Assembly (NCBI RefSeq): GCF_002078875.1
Contig: NC_034412.1
Location: 28,004,746-28,068,745, forward strand
Length of the DNA: 64,000 bases
Direction of reading: 5' to 3'
DNA from: Numida meleagris
Taxonomy: Eukaryota > Chordata > Aves > Galliformes > Numididae
The notes under the pieces were generated by a model that saw only the letters and a list, made by a program, of their open reading frames with translations, searched no databases and was not told where the DNA came from. Each line of letters starts with the position of its first letter. Positions within the stretch are counted from its first letter, which is position 1. Of this stretch, positions 57,401-60,349 are shown in pieces. A program made the translations under genes and the position numbers.

Positions 57401-60208
57401 ATGGCCCATAATTAATAATGAAGTGGCCCATAACAAATGTTGCACTTAGCATTAATTTGGCAATCATTTGTGTGTGGACCCTCATGAAAATTTTCAGATG
57501 AAGCACGTCTGCAAGCAACAAAAACCACAGAAGAGCATTATAAAATGAGCTCCATCATGAATCGTATGCAACTGAGGTTCTTATGTCAGTCAAATCTATG
57601 TAATTCACTGCAAACCCAGTGAATCATTCTCTGCAGTGAGCTTTGCAATTAGGCAGAGGATGAACACTTCTTCACAAGTGTTAACACTGTTGGAAGGAAA
57701 TCTCATGTAAAATTCCCTAGCAATAACAGAAGTTGGCATACAATCCCAAGAACTGTTATCCTAGCATTTGGAAAATACTTCAGTTTTCCACACGTTGATG
57801 CTCTCACCATCCTAGGAAGATCATTTAACTCCTTTCTCTAGCTCTTTCATTTCAAGATCCGTGCTTGTGGAAAGGCAGAGGAAGCAGGTACTCACACGAA
57901 CAGTGTCAGTGAATACCACAAACCCAGAACAACCAAGAAGCAGTAAACTCAGCAAGACAAAGAAACACTGAGTATAAGCAAGAAAGCTTCCCTTTGTGAG
58001 AACCATGCTGTGCAGGAAAGGCAAGGATAGAAGACAATCTAAATAGGCTTCAGCAATTTCTTTCAGGACAGTAAGAAGCCTGATTCCCAAAGCACATCCA
58101 CAAAACAAACCCTATCTTCACAATTTATTTGAGATGTAGGTATTATGTGAAAAACAGTGAAACACTTGAGCTACCATGTTCACCACTCTGCATAAACGAC
58201 AGTCGTAAGGGATAAGCATGACTCTAAGCAGGAGGGTTCAGCTCTGCCAGCAGAGGGCAGTTTTGCAAACTCATTTCAATGAGAGCACTGGAAGCTGGGG
58301 GTTTGTTTGTTTGGTATTTAACATTATTCTTCTAAAAGAAAGAAAACTTTCATGAGCTCAACCCAACCAGGCCATTTTGCCCTTTTTTGCTATATAAACT
58401 ACTAAAATTTCAAGACTCTTGTTTTTCTGGGATACTGAAGTATTAATGAAATCGTGCAACCAAGCCCTCAAGAGAAAAAAATAAAAATAAAAGGAAAAAA
58501 AATAAAGGCATATGAAGTCATTATTCTGATTCAGAAAATCCACAATTCCTCCCATGCACCCTAAATTAACTACCACACCTATCTGATCTGTACAGAGGTT
58601 GCATATATTCCTCAAATAAGTCTAACCATCAAGCCAAAACTACAATGCCAGAGAACAATTTTAAGCCATGGGCATCTTTTGTATTTTGCATACATTTTTA
58701 ATGTTTTATGCTTCTGTTTTTCAAATGTCAAGTCGTAACACAAAGCACAGTTTCCACCTGAATCTTGACCCTAAACCAATCACTAGAAGAAGAATAAAAA
58801 AAAGCAAAAGTTTTCTGTTTCAGAACAGATATACCTAGAAATGATTAATTCTGATGTCACTACTACCAATAAGTAACTGGGGCTACTTCCAGAGAAGGAC
58901 AATGTTTATATACAGGTGCTCAAACAAAAACAGAATAACCATAATCCACGAACTTGTAGGAGGCAAATATTGAGAAAAAAAAGGTATCTGAAGTGAAAAG
59001 TCTGCAAGCTTACCAATATTTTTCTGCAGTCAAACATGCTAGGAGTATCAATCATATGTTGAACTTAACAATTTCCTTAAAACTAGGTCAAACATCATGC
59101 AAAAATAAGTTAAAACACAGCTTCTTTCAGGGACGCAGCTTACCACCTAATCACTCAGATAATACTTAAAATACATCACTTTTTTTTTTTCTCCATCAGT
59201 TCCTTACTTTCTGTACAGCAACAGGGAACAAAAAACAACAGAGACAAGAAACAGCAGAAGCCTGTTACGTACATTTCCTGCTACATATAGAAACAGGCTG
59301 CTTGTTTTTTGGGGTGGGGAGGGATGTCTGGTTTTGCTGAAATTTTTTTTGGTCTTGTATGTTCAATCTATACAGAGAAAATTTCTACCTGTAAATGCTA
59401 GATGGCACAGATTTTCTGTACTTTTTAACCGTTCATGTAATATGAACCTACAATTTCTTCTTAATTGGAACAACAGCACATAATACTGCAGGAACACTCA
59501 TGATTATGAATCAAAGAACACTGATGTTTTTTAAAAGATAATAAAGACTAAGTTGCCGAGCTCATGCCTACATTTGCTATGAATAGCACATGCACATCAG
59601 AAGGGCAGGCTTTAACATGGTATTTCGTTGTTTTTAAGCAGAGATAGGAATCTTACTAAAGCTACTTTTTCATCTAACCTGTAATAAAGCAACTGCTACT
59701 TGAAACCTTTAAGGAGCAATGACCACCATAAGTAGTGGATGGCATGCATAGAAATAAAAATGTTAAAACCTCCCTGCTCCCCAGTGCAGTTTGTAACTTC
59801 TTTTATTTTCTTCCAGCATGCTCCTTTTTCTTATAAAGCTGAGATGATCTCAAAGGAGCTTGCTTCAGCGTGCTAAAGCAGGCTCCAATCATTTGTACTG
59901 GGTAAAGCTACAGCACAGTGCATCCTGCTGAGCAGCCAGAAACACTGGCTACAAAAGGCAGACTTGTTCTACCGTACCAAACCGAAGCCTCCCTCTTACC
60001 TCGACTTCCTTGCTCTTCTCTTTGTTTCTGCCCATTGAACTTCTCCCATTGCTGGCAGTCTCCCGCGCTGGAACTACAGAAATCTGTTGGAGGGGCATTT
60101 CTACAGTGCTGCAGGTTGCCAATACCTGATTGGATGCCTTATATCTTCACTCCCCCTGAGTAGCCCACCTGTATAATTGTTCATATCCTTGCTTTGCCAA
60201 GCTCAGCT
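425..60208 (-). CDS. Large multi-exon gene of unknown function; predicted exon chain
   Basis: Span of a protein-coding gene read on the minus strand; individual exons are listed separately. Evidence is the repeated pattern of open frame bounded by AG acceptor and GT donor, with reading phases that agree over long runs, and peptide composition typical of globular helical protein. The predicted N-terminus begins [12 protein letters not shown] and is followed by a basic, polar stretch. I do not recognise the family: no kinase, WD40, coiled-coil or nucleotide-binding motif is visible, and the pieces are mostly amphipathic or leucine-rich helices, as in HEAT/ARM/TPR-like scaffolds. A well matched RFX X-box upstream suggests a cilium-related role, which is inference. 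The lowest-coordinate exons show no convincing stop, so the gene probably continues left of the window. Some junctions remain unresolved. Confidence 0.8.
475..1844. other. Intron-like AT-rich sequence
   Basis: Short overlapping open frames near 1467-1718 lack motifs and splice support. Confidence 0.5.
1851..2600 (-). mobile_element. CR1 LINE, 5'-truncated, young
   Basis: 3' end carries three CATAGAATCA-type octamers (1851-1880). The minus strand encodes the CR1 ORF2 C-terminus in one 224-codon frame (fragments [54 protein letters not shown]). Nearly identical to the copy at 55171-56228. GATAAT occurs at both flanks (1845-1850, 2601-2606). Confidence 0.95.
2607..3801. other. Intron-like AT-rich sequence
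   Basis: No repeat or exon I can support. Confidence 0.5.
3802..3838 (-). CDS. Predicted exon, 37 nt
   Basis: Donor GGCCTG|GTAAGAG is strong; acceptor ccttcatagctgtaatgtcag. Phase 0 frame [12 protein letters not shown] leaves G and follows 5030-5090 in phase. Confidence 0.5.
5030..5090 (-). CDS. Predicted exon, 61 nt
   Basis: Acceptor gtttgtgaataatgtctgttctag and donor GTCTGAG|GTAGTT. The single open frame [20 protein letters not shown] takes GT from the previous exon. Ser/Pro/Ala-rich linker. Confidence 0.72.
7021..7088 (-). CDS. Predicted exon, 68 nt
   Basis: Acceptor cgaatacactgccctgaatttaag and donor TAGGGT|GTAGGT. Phase 0 frame [20 protein letters not shown] ends VR and leaves GT, in phase with 7816-7857 and 5030-5090. 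It competes with a candidate exon at 6938-6999 whose acceptor lies inside the intron only 18 nt away. Confidence 0.6.
7816..7857 (-). CDS. Predicted exon, 42 nt
   Basis: Donor GGTAGT|GTAAGTTT is excellent; acceptor tgaaatctaaatag is weak. Phase 0 frame [14 protein letters not shown], CpG-rich and amphipathic. Confidence 0.7.
8892..8919 (-). CDS. Predicted exon, 28 nt
   Basis: Acceptor cttgtatttcattcacatag and donor CCTAGT|GTAAGTTT. Only usable frame SCLVQALPS, ending in phase 0 as the next exon requires. A second donor lies 15 nt downstream. Confidence 0.6.
9680..9702 (-). CDS. Possible exon, 23 nt
   Basis: Donor GGTCAG|GTAAAAG is excellent; acceptor has a strong tract (ttttctgctgttttgc) a little upstream of aaacgcag. 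Frames KHSVTVV and AQRNCGQ are open. Confidence 0.45.
10318..10566 (-). mobile_element. CR1 LINE fragment
   Basis: Starts with CACAGAATCACAGAATTG and follows the CR1 3' end (ggttggaagggacctctaga, agtccaacccccctgct). Diverged, no open frame. Confidence 0.9.
10980..11004 (-). CDS. Possible exon, 25 nt
   Basis: Acceptor tgattatgattattaggcag and donor CTGTGG|GTAACT. Single open frame VKMLTCTV. Confidence 0.35.
11184..11209 (-). CDS. Possible exon, 26 nt
   Basis: Acceptor gtaatttaaatacag and donor AGATTG|GTAACACC. Frames YSGDARGD and TLEMLEEI are both open. Confidence 0.4.
11424..11447 (-). CDS. Possible exon, 24 nt
   Basis: Donor GGAGAAG|GTATATC is strong; acceptor gatggagctctgag is weak. Phase 0 frame LEGSLVEK. 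Confidence 0.35.
11921..11945 (-). CDS. Predicted exon, 25 or 28 nt
   Basis: Donor GGCAGAG|GTAAGAG is excellent; acceptor ttcatgcattcatag(tag). Frames CVSYAAGR (25 nt) and VCELCCRQ (28 nt) are open. Confidence 0.5.
12583..12609 (-). CDS. Predicted exon, 27 nt
   Basis: Acceptor tttagctgtttgaagcattcag and donor TACCTT|GTAAGGAG. Phase 0 frame SCYDLGTYL is the most protein-like. Confidence 0.55.
12887..12930 (-). CDS. Predicted exon, 44 nt
   Basis: Acceptor atgtgctaaattttttgtag and donor GTTCAG|GTAACTT are both excellent. Frames [14 protein letters not shown] (phase 0) and [14 protein letters not shown] are open; the second joins more naturally to the next two exons. Confidence 0.65.
14241..14273 (-). 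CDS. Predicted exon, 33 nt
   Basis: Acceptor tagaaagtcttgatctgag and donor ACCAAG|GTAGTG. The only open frame is phase 0, [11 protein letters not shown]. Lies about 150 bp from a CR1 insertion. Confidence 0.58.
14423..14735 (-). mobile_element. CR1 LINE fragment
   Basis: GAATCACAGAATCATTAAGG followed by the CR1 3' segment, including tccctgggcagcctgttcca. Diverged; its 5' limit is approximate. Confidence 0.9.
14736..16083. other. Intron-like sequence
   Basis: An 83-codon Lys-rich plus-strand frame (15433-15684) is low complexity and looks like chance. Confidence 0.5.
16084..16297 (-). CDS. Predicted exon, about 214 nt (3' boundary uncertain)
   Basis: Acceptor cttcagtctaatttatttgcag is excellent. 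Frame [20 protein letters not shown] continues [13 protein letters not shown] and stays open over 70 codons to GATCTT|GTATGT, the donor used here. It takes AT from 17803-18009. A shorter exon is possible, since the second half is hydrophobic and less clearly coding. Confidence 0.72.
17276..17313. repeat. Tandem duplication, 2 x 19 bp
   Basis: AACAGAATGATTTTTAGCA occurs twice in direct succession with no mismatch. Confidence 0.9.
17803..18009 (-). CDS. Predicted exon, 207 nt
   Basis: Acceptor gatttcttcttgattgctag and donor ACAGGGAT|GTAAATAG. The 68-codon frame includes [20 protein letters not shown], then [13 protein letters not shown], and ends [11 protein letters not shown], leaving AT. An in-frame TAA lies right at the donor, so this could be read as a terminal exon, but the next exon continues in phase (Ile codon). 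Confidence 0.88.
18323..18379 (-). CDS. Predicted exon, 57 nt
   Basis: Acceptor tttcttggcattttgttaag and donor CAGAAT|GTAAGTTT are excellent. Phase 0 frame [19 protein letters not shown] fits the previous exon; a second frame ([18 protein letters not shown]) is also open. The next exon 17803-18009 needs two carried bases, so a tiny intervening exon or another boundary is missing. Confidence 0.65.
19400..19539 (-). CDS. Predicted exon, 140 nt (132-nt form possible)
   Basis: Donor TACTCTG|GTGAGTG is excellent; acceptor ctctaaattattttcag, with a second AG eight bases later. The frame runs [20 protein letters not shown], then [20 protein letters not shown] and SRNSTL, ending in phase 0. A basic helix with two Trp, then a Pro/Ser/Thr-rich, probably disordered stretch with several CpG. 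Confidence 0.9.
20692..20829 (-). CDS. Predicted exon, about 138 nt
   Basis: A 45-codon frame [20 protein letters not shown] continues [20 protein letters not shown] and ends KLVAM. Acceptor is taken at ctatgaaaag, which fits the T carried from 21491-21560; the nearer gctag acceptor is an alternative. Donors in this part are weak; ATGA|GTTTAG fits the phase of 19400-19539. In frame, a TGA follows at 20657. Confidence 0.78.
   Translation of the reverse strand, partial: YLKHLVFKVLLAVFAKSMKINSFLKCKIVDAMIQWKWKLLLNWWQ
21491..21560 (-). CDS. Predicted exon, 70 nt (longer form to 21441 possible)
   Basis: Acceptor gttcttttaataagttacag and donor GTGGAAT|GTAAGTTTG are excellent. Phase 0 frame [20 protein letters not shown] ends QVE and leaves T, in phase with 20692-20829. 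A second strong donor at TGTATA|GTAAGTG would extend the same frame to 21441. Confidence 0.78.
21892..22048 (-). CDS. Predicted exon, 157 nt
   Basis: Acceptor ggtggaatagtattctcag and donor AATTTG|GTAGAC. Phase 0 frame of 52 codons starts [20 protein letters not shown], continues [11 protein letters not shown] and ends FLLKFYLKF, leaving G. The frame stays open to a TAA 22 codons past the donor, so the donor could also be CAGAG|GTTTGG. Confidence 0.88.
22077..22104. repeat. Tandem duplication, 2 x 14 bp
   Basis: ATATGAGCATACAC repeated perfectly. Confidence 0.85.
22105..24300. other. Intron-like sequence between two predicted exons
   Basis: Contains a possible 19-nt exon near 22242-22260 (acceptor ggacttgtcttaactgtgtag, CpG-containing) but nothing firmer. 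Confidence 0.45.
22767..22785. repeat. Poly(A) run, about 19 A
   Basis: Simple homopolymer in intron sequence; no retrogene attached. Confidence 0.8.
24301..24336 (-). CDS. Predicted exon, 36 nt
   Basis: Acceptor ccttaattatgacagattcag and donor GTGGCA|GTACGT. Phase 0 frame [12 protein letters not shown], length divisible by three. Confidence 0.55.
24682..24713 (-). CDS. Predicted exon, 32 nt
   Basis: Acceptor ctcttgcaatcttcacaaatgcaaag and donor ACCAAG|GTGAAAG. The single open frame reads [10 protein letters not shown]. Confidence 0.5.
25388..26443 (+). mobile_element. CR1 LINE with degenerate reverse-transcriptase region
   Basis: Begins within the RT domain (LDFSKAF), continues through [20 protein letters not shown] and the FADDA motif, and ends in TTCTATGATTCTAT. 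Several frameshifts and stops; inactive. Confidence 0.93.
27819..27853 (-). CDS. Predicted exon, 35 nt
   Basis: Acceptor gtttgcctggcaactgtcaaaaag and donor TACGAG|GTAGTC. Only one frame is open, [11 protein letters not shown], needing two carried bases and leaving G. Confidence 0.6.
28570..28614 (-). CDS. Predicted exon, 45 nt
   Basis: Acceptor attaaatagttactttgcag and donor CTTTTC|GTAAGTTA are both strong. Phase 0 frame [15 protein letters not shown] follows directly from 29497-29668; the mariner copy 28903-29453 sits in the intron between. Confidence 0.85.
28903..29453 (-). mobile_element. Mariner element (Galluhop-type), internally deleted copy 1
   Basis: Flanked by TA (28901-28902 and 29454-29455). 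Ends read CATAGGTCAGTCTGAAAG at the left and TGAGGGCTGCTCTGAAAG from the right. Collinear with the copy at 34516-35050 but in the opposite orientation, with the same internal deletion junction, so both descend from one non-autonomous derivative. No intact transposase. Confidence 0.85.
29497..29668 (-). CDS. Predicted exon, 172 nt
   Basis: Acceptor ttatatttgttttctcttgtag is outstanding; donor CCATGG|GTATTG is fair. Frame begins [20 protein letters not shown] and includes [18 protein letters not shown], ending CWQPW in phase 0. The leading T completes the AG left by 29856-30019. Cys/His/Trp-containing but with no recognisable zinc-binding spacing. Confidence 0.92.
29856..30019 (-). CDS. Predicted exon, 164 nt
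   Basis: Acceptor agcagtctttgtcccag is excellent; donor TTGCAAG|GTGGTG is fair. Phase 0 frame of 54 codons, starting [20 protein letters not shown] and ending [10 protein letters not shown], leaves AG. More GC-rich than most exons here. Confidence 0.88.
30330..30368 (-). CDS. Possible exon, 39 nt
   Basis: Donor GAACGGT|GTAAGTTAT is strong; acceptor gtggaatcagaaatacag is fair. Frame [12 protein letters not shown] is open and accepts the G left by 30437-30526, but the intron would be only about 68 nt. Confidence 0.4.
30437..30526 (-). CDS. Predicted exon, 90 nt or longer
   Basis: Acceptor gtgtttggtacagactgcag and donor TGCGTAG|GTGAATG. Frame [20 protein letters not shown] continues KLSLLPDCV, polar and Lys/Glu-rich. 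The frame stays open past this donor to a TGA at about 30348, so the true 3' boundary is uncertain. Confidence 0.65.
31458..31495 (-). CDS. Predicted exon, 38 nt
   Basis: Acceptor catttttctcttggagtcttctag is outstanding; donor CTGTGT|GTAATT is fair. Phase 0 frame [12 protein letters not shown] leaves GT and follows from the phase 0 end of 32775-32816. A different frame is open for over 60 codons past this donor, so a longer exon to about 31396 is the alternative. Confidence 0.55.
32775..32816 (-). CDS. Predicted exon, 42 nt
   Basis: Acceptor gtacaatctgtttctaaag and donor CTTTTG|GTGAGTG. Phase 0 frame [14 protein letters not shown], matching the phase 0 end of 32996-33041. Confidence 0.8.
32996..33041 (-). 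CDS. Predicted exon, 46 nt
   Basis: Acceptor gagcagctgcttcattttcag is outstanding; donor GGAGAG|GTGAATT is good. The only open frame [15 protein letters not shown] takes AG and ends in phase 0. Confidence 0.8.
33698..33705. repeat. Left target-site duplication of the hAT element
   Basis: CGTTAGAC at the left end and CTTTAGAT at 35121-35128 on the right match at 6 of 8 positions. An 8-bp duplication is the rule for hAT insertions. Confidence 0.45.
33955..34372 (+). pseudogene. hAT transposase remnant (C-terminal dimerisation region)
   Basis: Reading frame fragments resume around 33955 ([20 protein letters not shown]), are broken by stops and small shifts near 34050-34115, and continue in the 85-codon frame 34115-34372. 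That frame contains [10 protein letters not shown] and [19 protein letters not shown] followed by [13 protein letters not shown]. The pattern S/T-x-[YF]-x-C/F-E-x-L-F-S...K-S...L-x-x-x-L-R-I is the conserved C-terminal block of Charlie/GTF2IRD2/ZBED-like hAT transposases. The catalytic RNase H-like core upstream is absent. Not expected to be functional. Confidence 0.75.
34516..35050 (+). mobile_element. Mariner element (Galluhop-type), internally deleted copy 2
   Basis: Flanked by TA on both sides (34514-34515 and 35051-35052). Inverted terminal sequences read CAAGGGCTGCTCTGAAAG at the left and CATAAGTTGCTCTGAAAG from the right. Inside, on the plus strand, is the N-terminal helix-turn-helix region of a mariner transposase (fragments [15 protein letters not shown] and TVDVRTVRW), broken by stops, then a direct jump to 3' non-coding sequence; the catalytic D,D,D domain is missing. 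Inserted into the hAT element at 33706-35120. Confidence 0.85.
35551..35598 (-). CDS. Predicted exon, 48 nt
   Basis: Acceptor cgttttactcctgatcttcttctag is outstanding; donor AAGGAG|GTGCTG is fair. Frame [15 protein letters not shown] takes AG and leaves AG. Phase agrees with both neighbours. Confidence 0.8.
35741..35804 (-). CDS. Predicted exon, 64 nt
   Basis: Acceptor tgttcactcaaactgatccatacag and donor GCTCAG|GTGTGATG. The single open frame [20 protein letters not shown] needs one carried base and leaves AG, in phase with 35551-35598. An alternative donor at TTTCAG|GTAGGG would end the exon at 35763. Confidence 0.75.
36161..36549 (+). other. GC-richer stretch with two long overlapping plus-strand frames; unresolved
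   Basis: Frames of 119 and 111 codons overlap on the plus strand (36161-36520 and 36214-36549). Neither has a recognisable motif, and splice sites on the plus strand are not convincing. On the minus strand the same stretch contains an excellent donor, GTTCAG|GTAGGATG (exon end at 36482), with the short frame FLTVQ. I cannot decide between a minus-strand exon and chance open frames. Confidence 0.25.
36944..36991 (-). CDS. Predicted exon, 48 nt
   Basis: Acceptor aaatttattttatttctggag and donor GTAGAG|GTGATG. Phase 0 frame [16 protein letters not shown]. The same frame stays open about 24 codons past the donor, so a longer exon is possible. Confidence 0.65.
37628..37805 (-). CDS. Predicted exon, about 178 nt (donor uncertain)
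   Basis: Acceptor gagatttatcgttctttag is excellent. The frame [20 protein letters not shown] continues [10 protein letters not shown] and stays open to a TGA at about 37621-37623; it takes the G carried from 38772-38841 (Gly codon). No good GT donor exists before the stop; the best choice is a GC donor, ATGAG|GCAATG, used here for the boundary. If that is wrong the exon is shorter, or the TGA is a real stop. Confidence 0.65.
38082..38112 (-). CDS. Possible exon, 31 nt
   Basis: Donor GAAAAG|GTAAATG is strong, acceptor ggatttcatgag is weak. Frame [10 protein letters not shown] is open. Phase does not fit the direct link between 38772-38841 and 37628-37805, so it may be alternative or false. 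Confidence 0.35.
38772..38841 (-). CDS. Predicted exon, 70 nt
   Basis: Acceptor ttacatatcctattttcag is outstanding; donor GGAAG|GTGTCC is fair. Phase 0 frame [19 protein letters not shown] continues HTME and leaves G. Other frames are closed. Confidence 0.75.
40171..40200 (-). CDS. Predicted exon, 30 nt
   Basis: Acceptor gttcccctcttccttag and donor ATTTAG|GTAAGAAA are both excellent. Frame GEGYSLTTF needs two carried bases and leaves AG; the other frames hit a stop. Confidence 0.6.
   Translation of the reverse strand, partial: GRRIFSDHI
40396..40430 (-). CDS. Predicted exon, 35 nt
   Basis: Donor TTTGGAG|GTACTG is strong; the acceptor (aaaggaaggattcag) lies just after a long T-run at 40449-40476 (plus-strand A-run). 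All three frames are open, so the frame is undecided. One frame stays open past the donor for a further 65 codons, so a longer exon is possible. Confidence 0.45.
41152..41187 (-). CDS. Predicted exon, 36 nt
   Basis: Acceptor atgtaggttttatattgaag and donor AAAACA|GTAAGAAC. The single open frame reads [11 protein letters not shown], needs two carried bases and leaves CA. Confidence 0.5.
41861..41980 (-). CDS. Predicted exon, 120 nt
   Basis: Acceptor tttgcccacattccaccggctgtag and donor TATGAA|GTAAGAG. Phase 0 throughout, 40 codons, beginning [19 protein letters not shown] and ending VTVQSMWYE. The alternative frames contain stops. A small-residue-rich helix followed by a polar turn; no family recognised. 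Confidence 0.9.
42525..43585 (-). mobile_element. CR1 LINE, about 1.06 kb, older copy
   Basis: 3' end AGAATCATAGAACCACC, then CR1 3' sequence and, on the minus strand, RT pieces ([20 protein letters not shown] and [10 protein letters not shown], with F-V-D-D for F-A-D-D). An internal T-rich run at 42985-43023 interrupts the frame. Confidence 0.93.
44091..44137 (-). CDS. Predicted exon, 47 nt
   Basis: Acceptor ggccttccgttagtgttacaag and donor ATTTGG|GTAAGC. Only one frame is open, [15 protein letters not shown], needing one carried base and ending in phase 0, as required by the next exon 41861-41980. Confidence 0.7.
44138..46201. other. Intron-like sequence
   Basis: No repeat or exon with both splice sites and a convincing frame. 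Phase suggests one exon is still missing hereabouts. Confidence 0.45.
46202..46241 (-). CDS. Possible exon, 40 nt
   Basis: Acceptor tctgtgtactacttcag and donor CCTAGG|GTAGTC. Frame [12 protein letters not shown] is open; a second AG inside (gatctgcag) would shorten it to 26 nt in the same frame. Confidence 0.4.
47732..47761 (-). CDS. Predicted exon, 30 nt
   Basis: Acceptor ctatctttctctttgtgccataatag is excellent and donor GAGTG|GTACGT is good. Frames [10 protein letters not shown] (phase 0) and VCKWIELEE are both open; the 30-nt length keeps phase either way. Confidence 0.55.
47798..48432 (-). mobile_element. CR1 LINE fragment, about 0.63 kb
   Basis: AGAATCATTAAGGTTGGAAAAG start and CR1 ORF2 C-terminal remnants ([14 protein letters not shown]) with frameshifts. 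Related to the 42525-43585 and 14423-14735 copies. Confidence 0.92.
49159..49180. repeat. (TA)n microsatellite
   Basis: About eleven TA units next to a short, GC-richer open stretch on the minus strand. Confidence 0.85.
49824..50050 (-). mobile_element. CR1 LINE fragment
   Basis: AGAATCATAGAATCATAAGGTTGG then a diverged CR1 3' segment with actctaccacttctctgggc. Confidence 0.9.
50219..50246 (-). CDS. Predicted exon, 28 nt
   Basis: Acceptor gctatttatggtcatttttctcag and donor CTTGAA|GTAAGA are both excellent. Two frames are open (TLRFCRTL or NSEVLQNLE); phase from the preceding exon favours the first, composition the second. Confidence 0.5.
50662..50711 (-). CDS. Predicted exon, 50 nt
   Basis: Acceptor tctctctgctttattttctag is outstanding; donor GGCAGCA|GTAACA is good. 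Frame [16 protein letters not shown] takes GC from the preceding exon (Ala codon) and leaves A. Confidence 0.85.
51037..51084 (-). CDS. Predicted exon, 48 nt
   Basis: Acceptor gcaagactttctcctttag is excellent; donor TTCTGC|GTACGT is fair. The frame [15 protein letters not shown] takes AG and leaves GC, in phase with both neighbours. CpG content is higher than in surrounding introns. Confidence 0.65.
51700..51779 (-). CDS. Predicted exon, 80 nt
   Basis: Acceptor tttactaaattgattctag and donor CTCCAG|GTACCT. Phase 0 frame [19 protein letters not shown] continues KTLVICS and leaves AG. Other frames are closed. One of the clearest coding exons; helical, acidic. Confidence 0.85.
52746..52764 (-). 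CDS. Possible 19-nt exon
   Basis: Donor TAGCT|GTAAGTC is strong; acceptor ctaatggattgaaaag is fair. Frame SPKSIA accepts AG and ends in phase 0, which is exactly what is needed between 52849-52929 and 51700-51779. Confidence 0.35.
52849..52929 (-). CDS. Predicted exon, 81 nt
   Basis: Donor CGGCAG|GTATAAGA is excellent. The only open frame reads [20 protein letters not shown] and continues KSTCIG, leaving AG. The acceptor (aaaaagacacag) has a weak pyrimidine tract. Peptide composition is clearly protein-like. Confidence 0.7.
53532..53577 (-). CDS. Predicted exon, 46 nt
   Basis: Acceptor with T-rich tract (tgttgttttattgccttatgacctaaag) and donor TTTAGT|GTAGTTA. The frame [14 protein letters not shown] takes one carried base and leaves GT, which pairs with the start of the next exon at 52849-52929. 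Confidence 0.55.
53794..53820. repeat. Perfect 11-bp inverted repeat with 5-nt loop
   Basis: AATACATATTA, loop CTATG, TAATATGTATT. All A/T-rich; probably incidental. Confidence 0.7.
54000..54020 (-). CDS. Possible short exon (21 or 31 nt)
   Basis: Two adjacent strong acceptors (attttttgtatacag and cagatcttttcag) precede donor CTAGCG|GTGATT. The frame reading MKLKPS leaves one base, which agrees in phase with the 53532-53577 exon. Small size keeps confidence low. Confidence 0.35.
55171..56228 (+). mobile_element. CR1 LINE, 5'-truncated, young copy with intact partial ORF2
   Basis: One frame of 319 codons (55175-56134) covers the RT C-terminal half: [19 protein letters not shown], then KFADDTKL (the FADD catalytic motif) and the ORF2 C-terminus. 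The 3' end is three ATTCTATG-type octamers. The 5' end starts inside RT, so it is a dead-on-arrival insertion. An antisense 94-codon frame shared with 1851-2600 is identical at 91 of 94 residues. Confidence 0.97.
56381..56425 (-). CDS. Predicted exon, 45 nt
   Basis: Donor TTTTAAG|GTGAGTTT is excellent. Phase 0 frame [15 protein letters not shown] is open. A second acceptor (tatacacag) would shorten it to 18 nt (MDYYFK). Confidence 0.45.
57896..58007 (-). CDS. Predicted hydrophobic exon (possible membrane segment)
   Basis: Acceptor tatccttgcctttcctgcacag and donor TTCGT|GTGAGTAC are both strong. The only useful frame needs two carried bases and begins with Met ([11 protein letters not shown]), then a run of Phe, Leu, Val and Gly long enough to cross a membrane, ending TDTVR in phase 0. 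It may be an exon of the main gene or an alternative first coding exon with a signal anchor. The hydrophobic composition is unlike the other exons. Confidence 0.4.
58758..58782 (-). CDS. Possible 25-nt exon with very strong acceptor
   Basis: Acceptor ttttttattcttcttctag is excellent; donor TTCAG|GTGGAA is fair. Two frames are open; the one reading IGLGSRF accepts one carried base and hands two bases to the 57896-58007 exon. Confidence 0.35.
59679..59706 (-). CDS. Possible 28-nt exon
   Basis: TTACAG|GTTAGA donor and CTTAAAG acceptor with a modest pyrimidine tract. Phase 0 frame VSSSSCFIT leaves one base, which agrees with the previous exon ending in phase 0. Too short to be sure. Confidence 0.3.
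60000..60208 (-). CDS. First coding exon (start codon at 60098)
   Basis: Acceptor after a strong pyrimidine run (tttctggtttttatttag) and donor GTCGAG|GTAAGA. The ATG at 60098-60096 opens a 33-codon frame starting [18 protein letters not shown] and ending in a Lys/Glu-rich stretch, phase 0 at the donor. An in-frame TGA lies upstream, so this ATG is the natural start; about 110 nt of the exon would be 5' UTR. The minus strand also has CCAATCA and TATAAG close upstream of the ATG, but the splice acceptor makes an internal 5' UTR exon more likely than a TSS here. Confidence 0.8.
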
Positions 60209-60349
60209 CTAAATAAAAACCAGAAAATATTATTTGAGAAACTGTGTAGCAAATATGCCAGGGTCTTCCTTCAAAAAAAGTAAAGCAAAGCAAACTGAAA
60301 ACACAAATGAGAAACAGCAAGGAAAGAAGTAAGGTGTAATAATCCAGAG

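Noticed and set aside
59918..60163. 81-codon plus-strand frame
   Set aside because: Antisense shadow of the first coding exon on the minus strand, which has far better splice signals.
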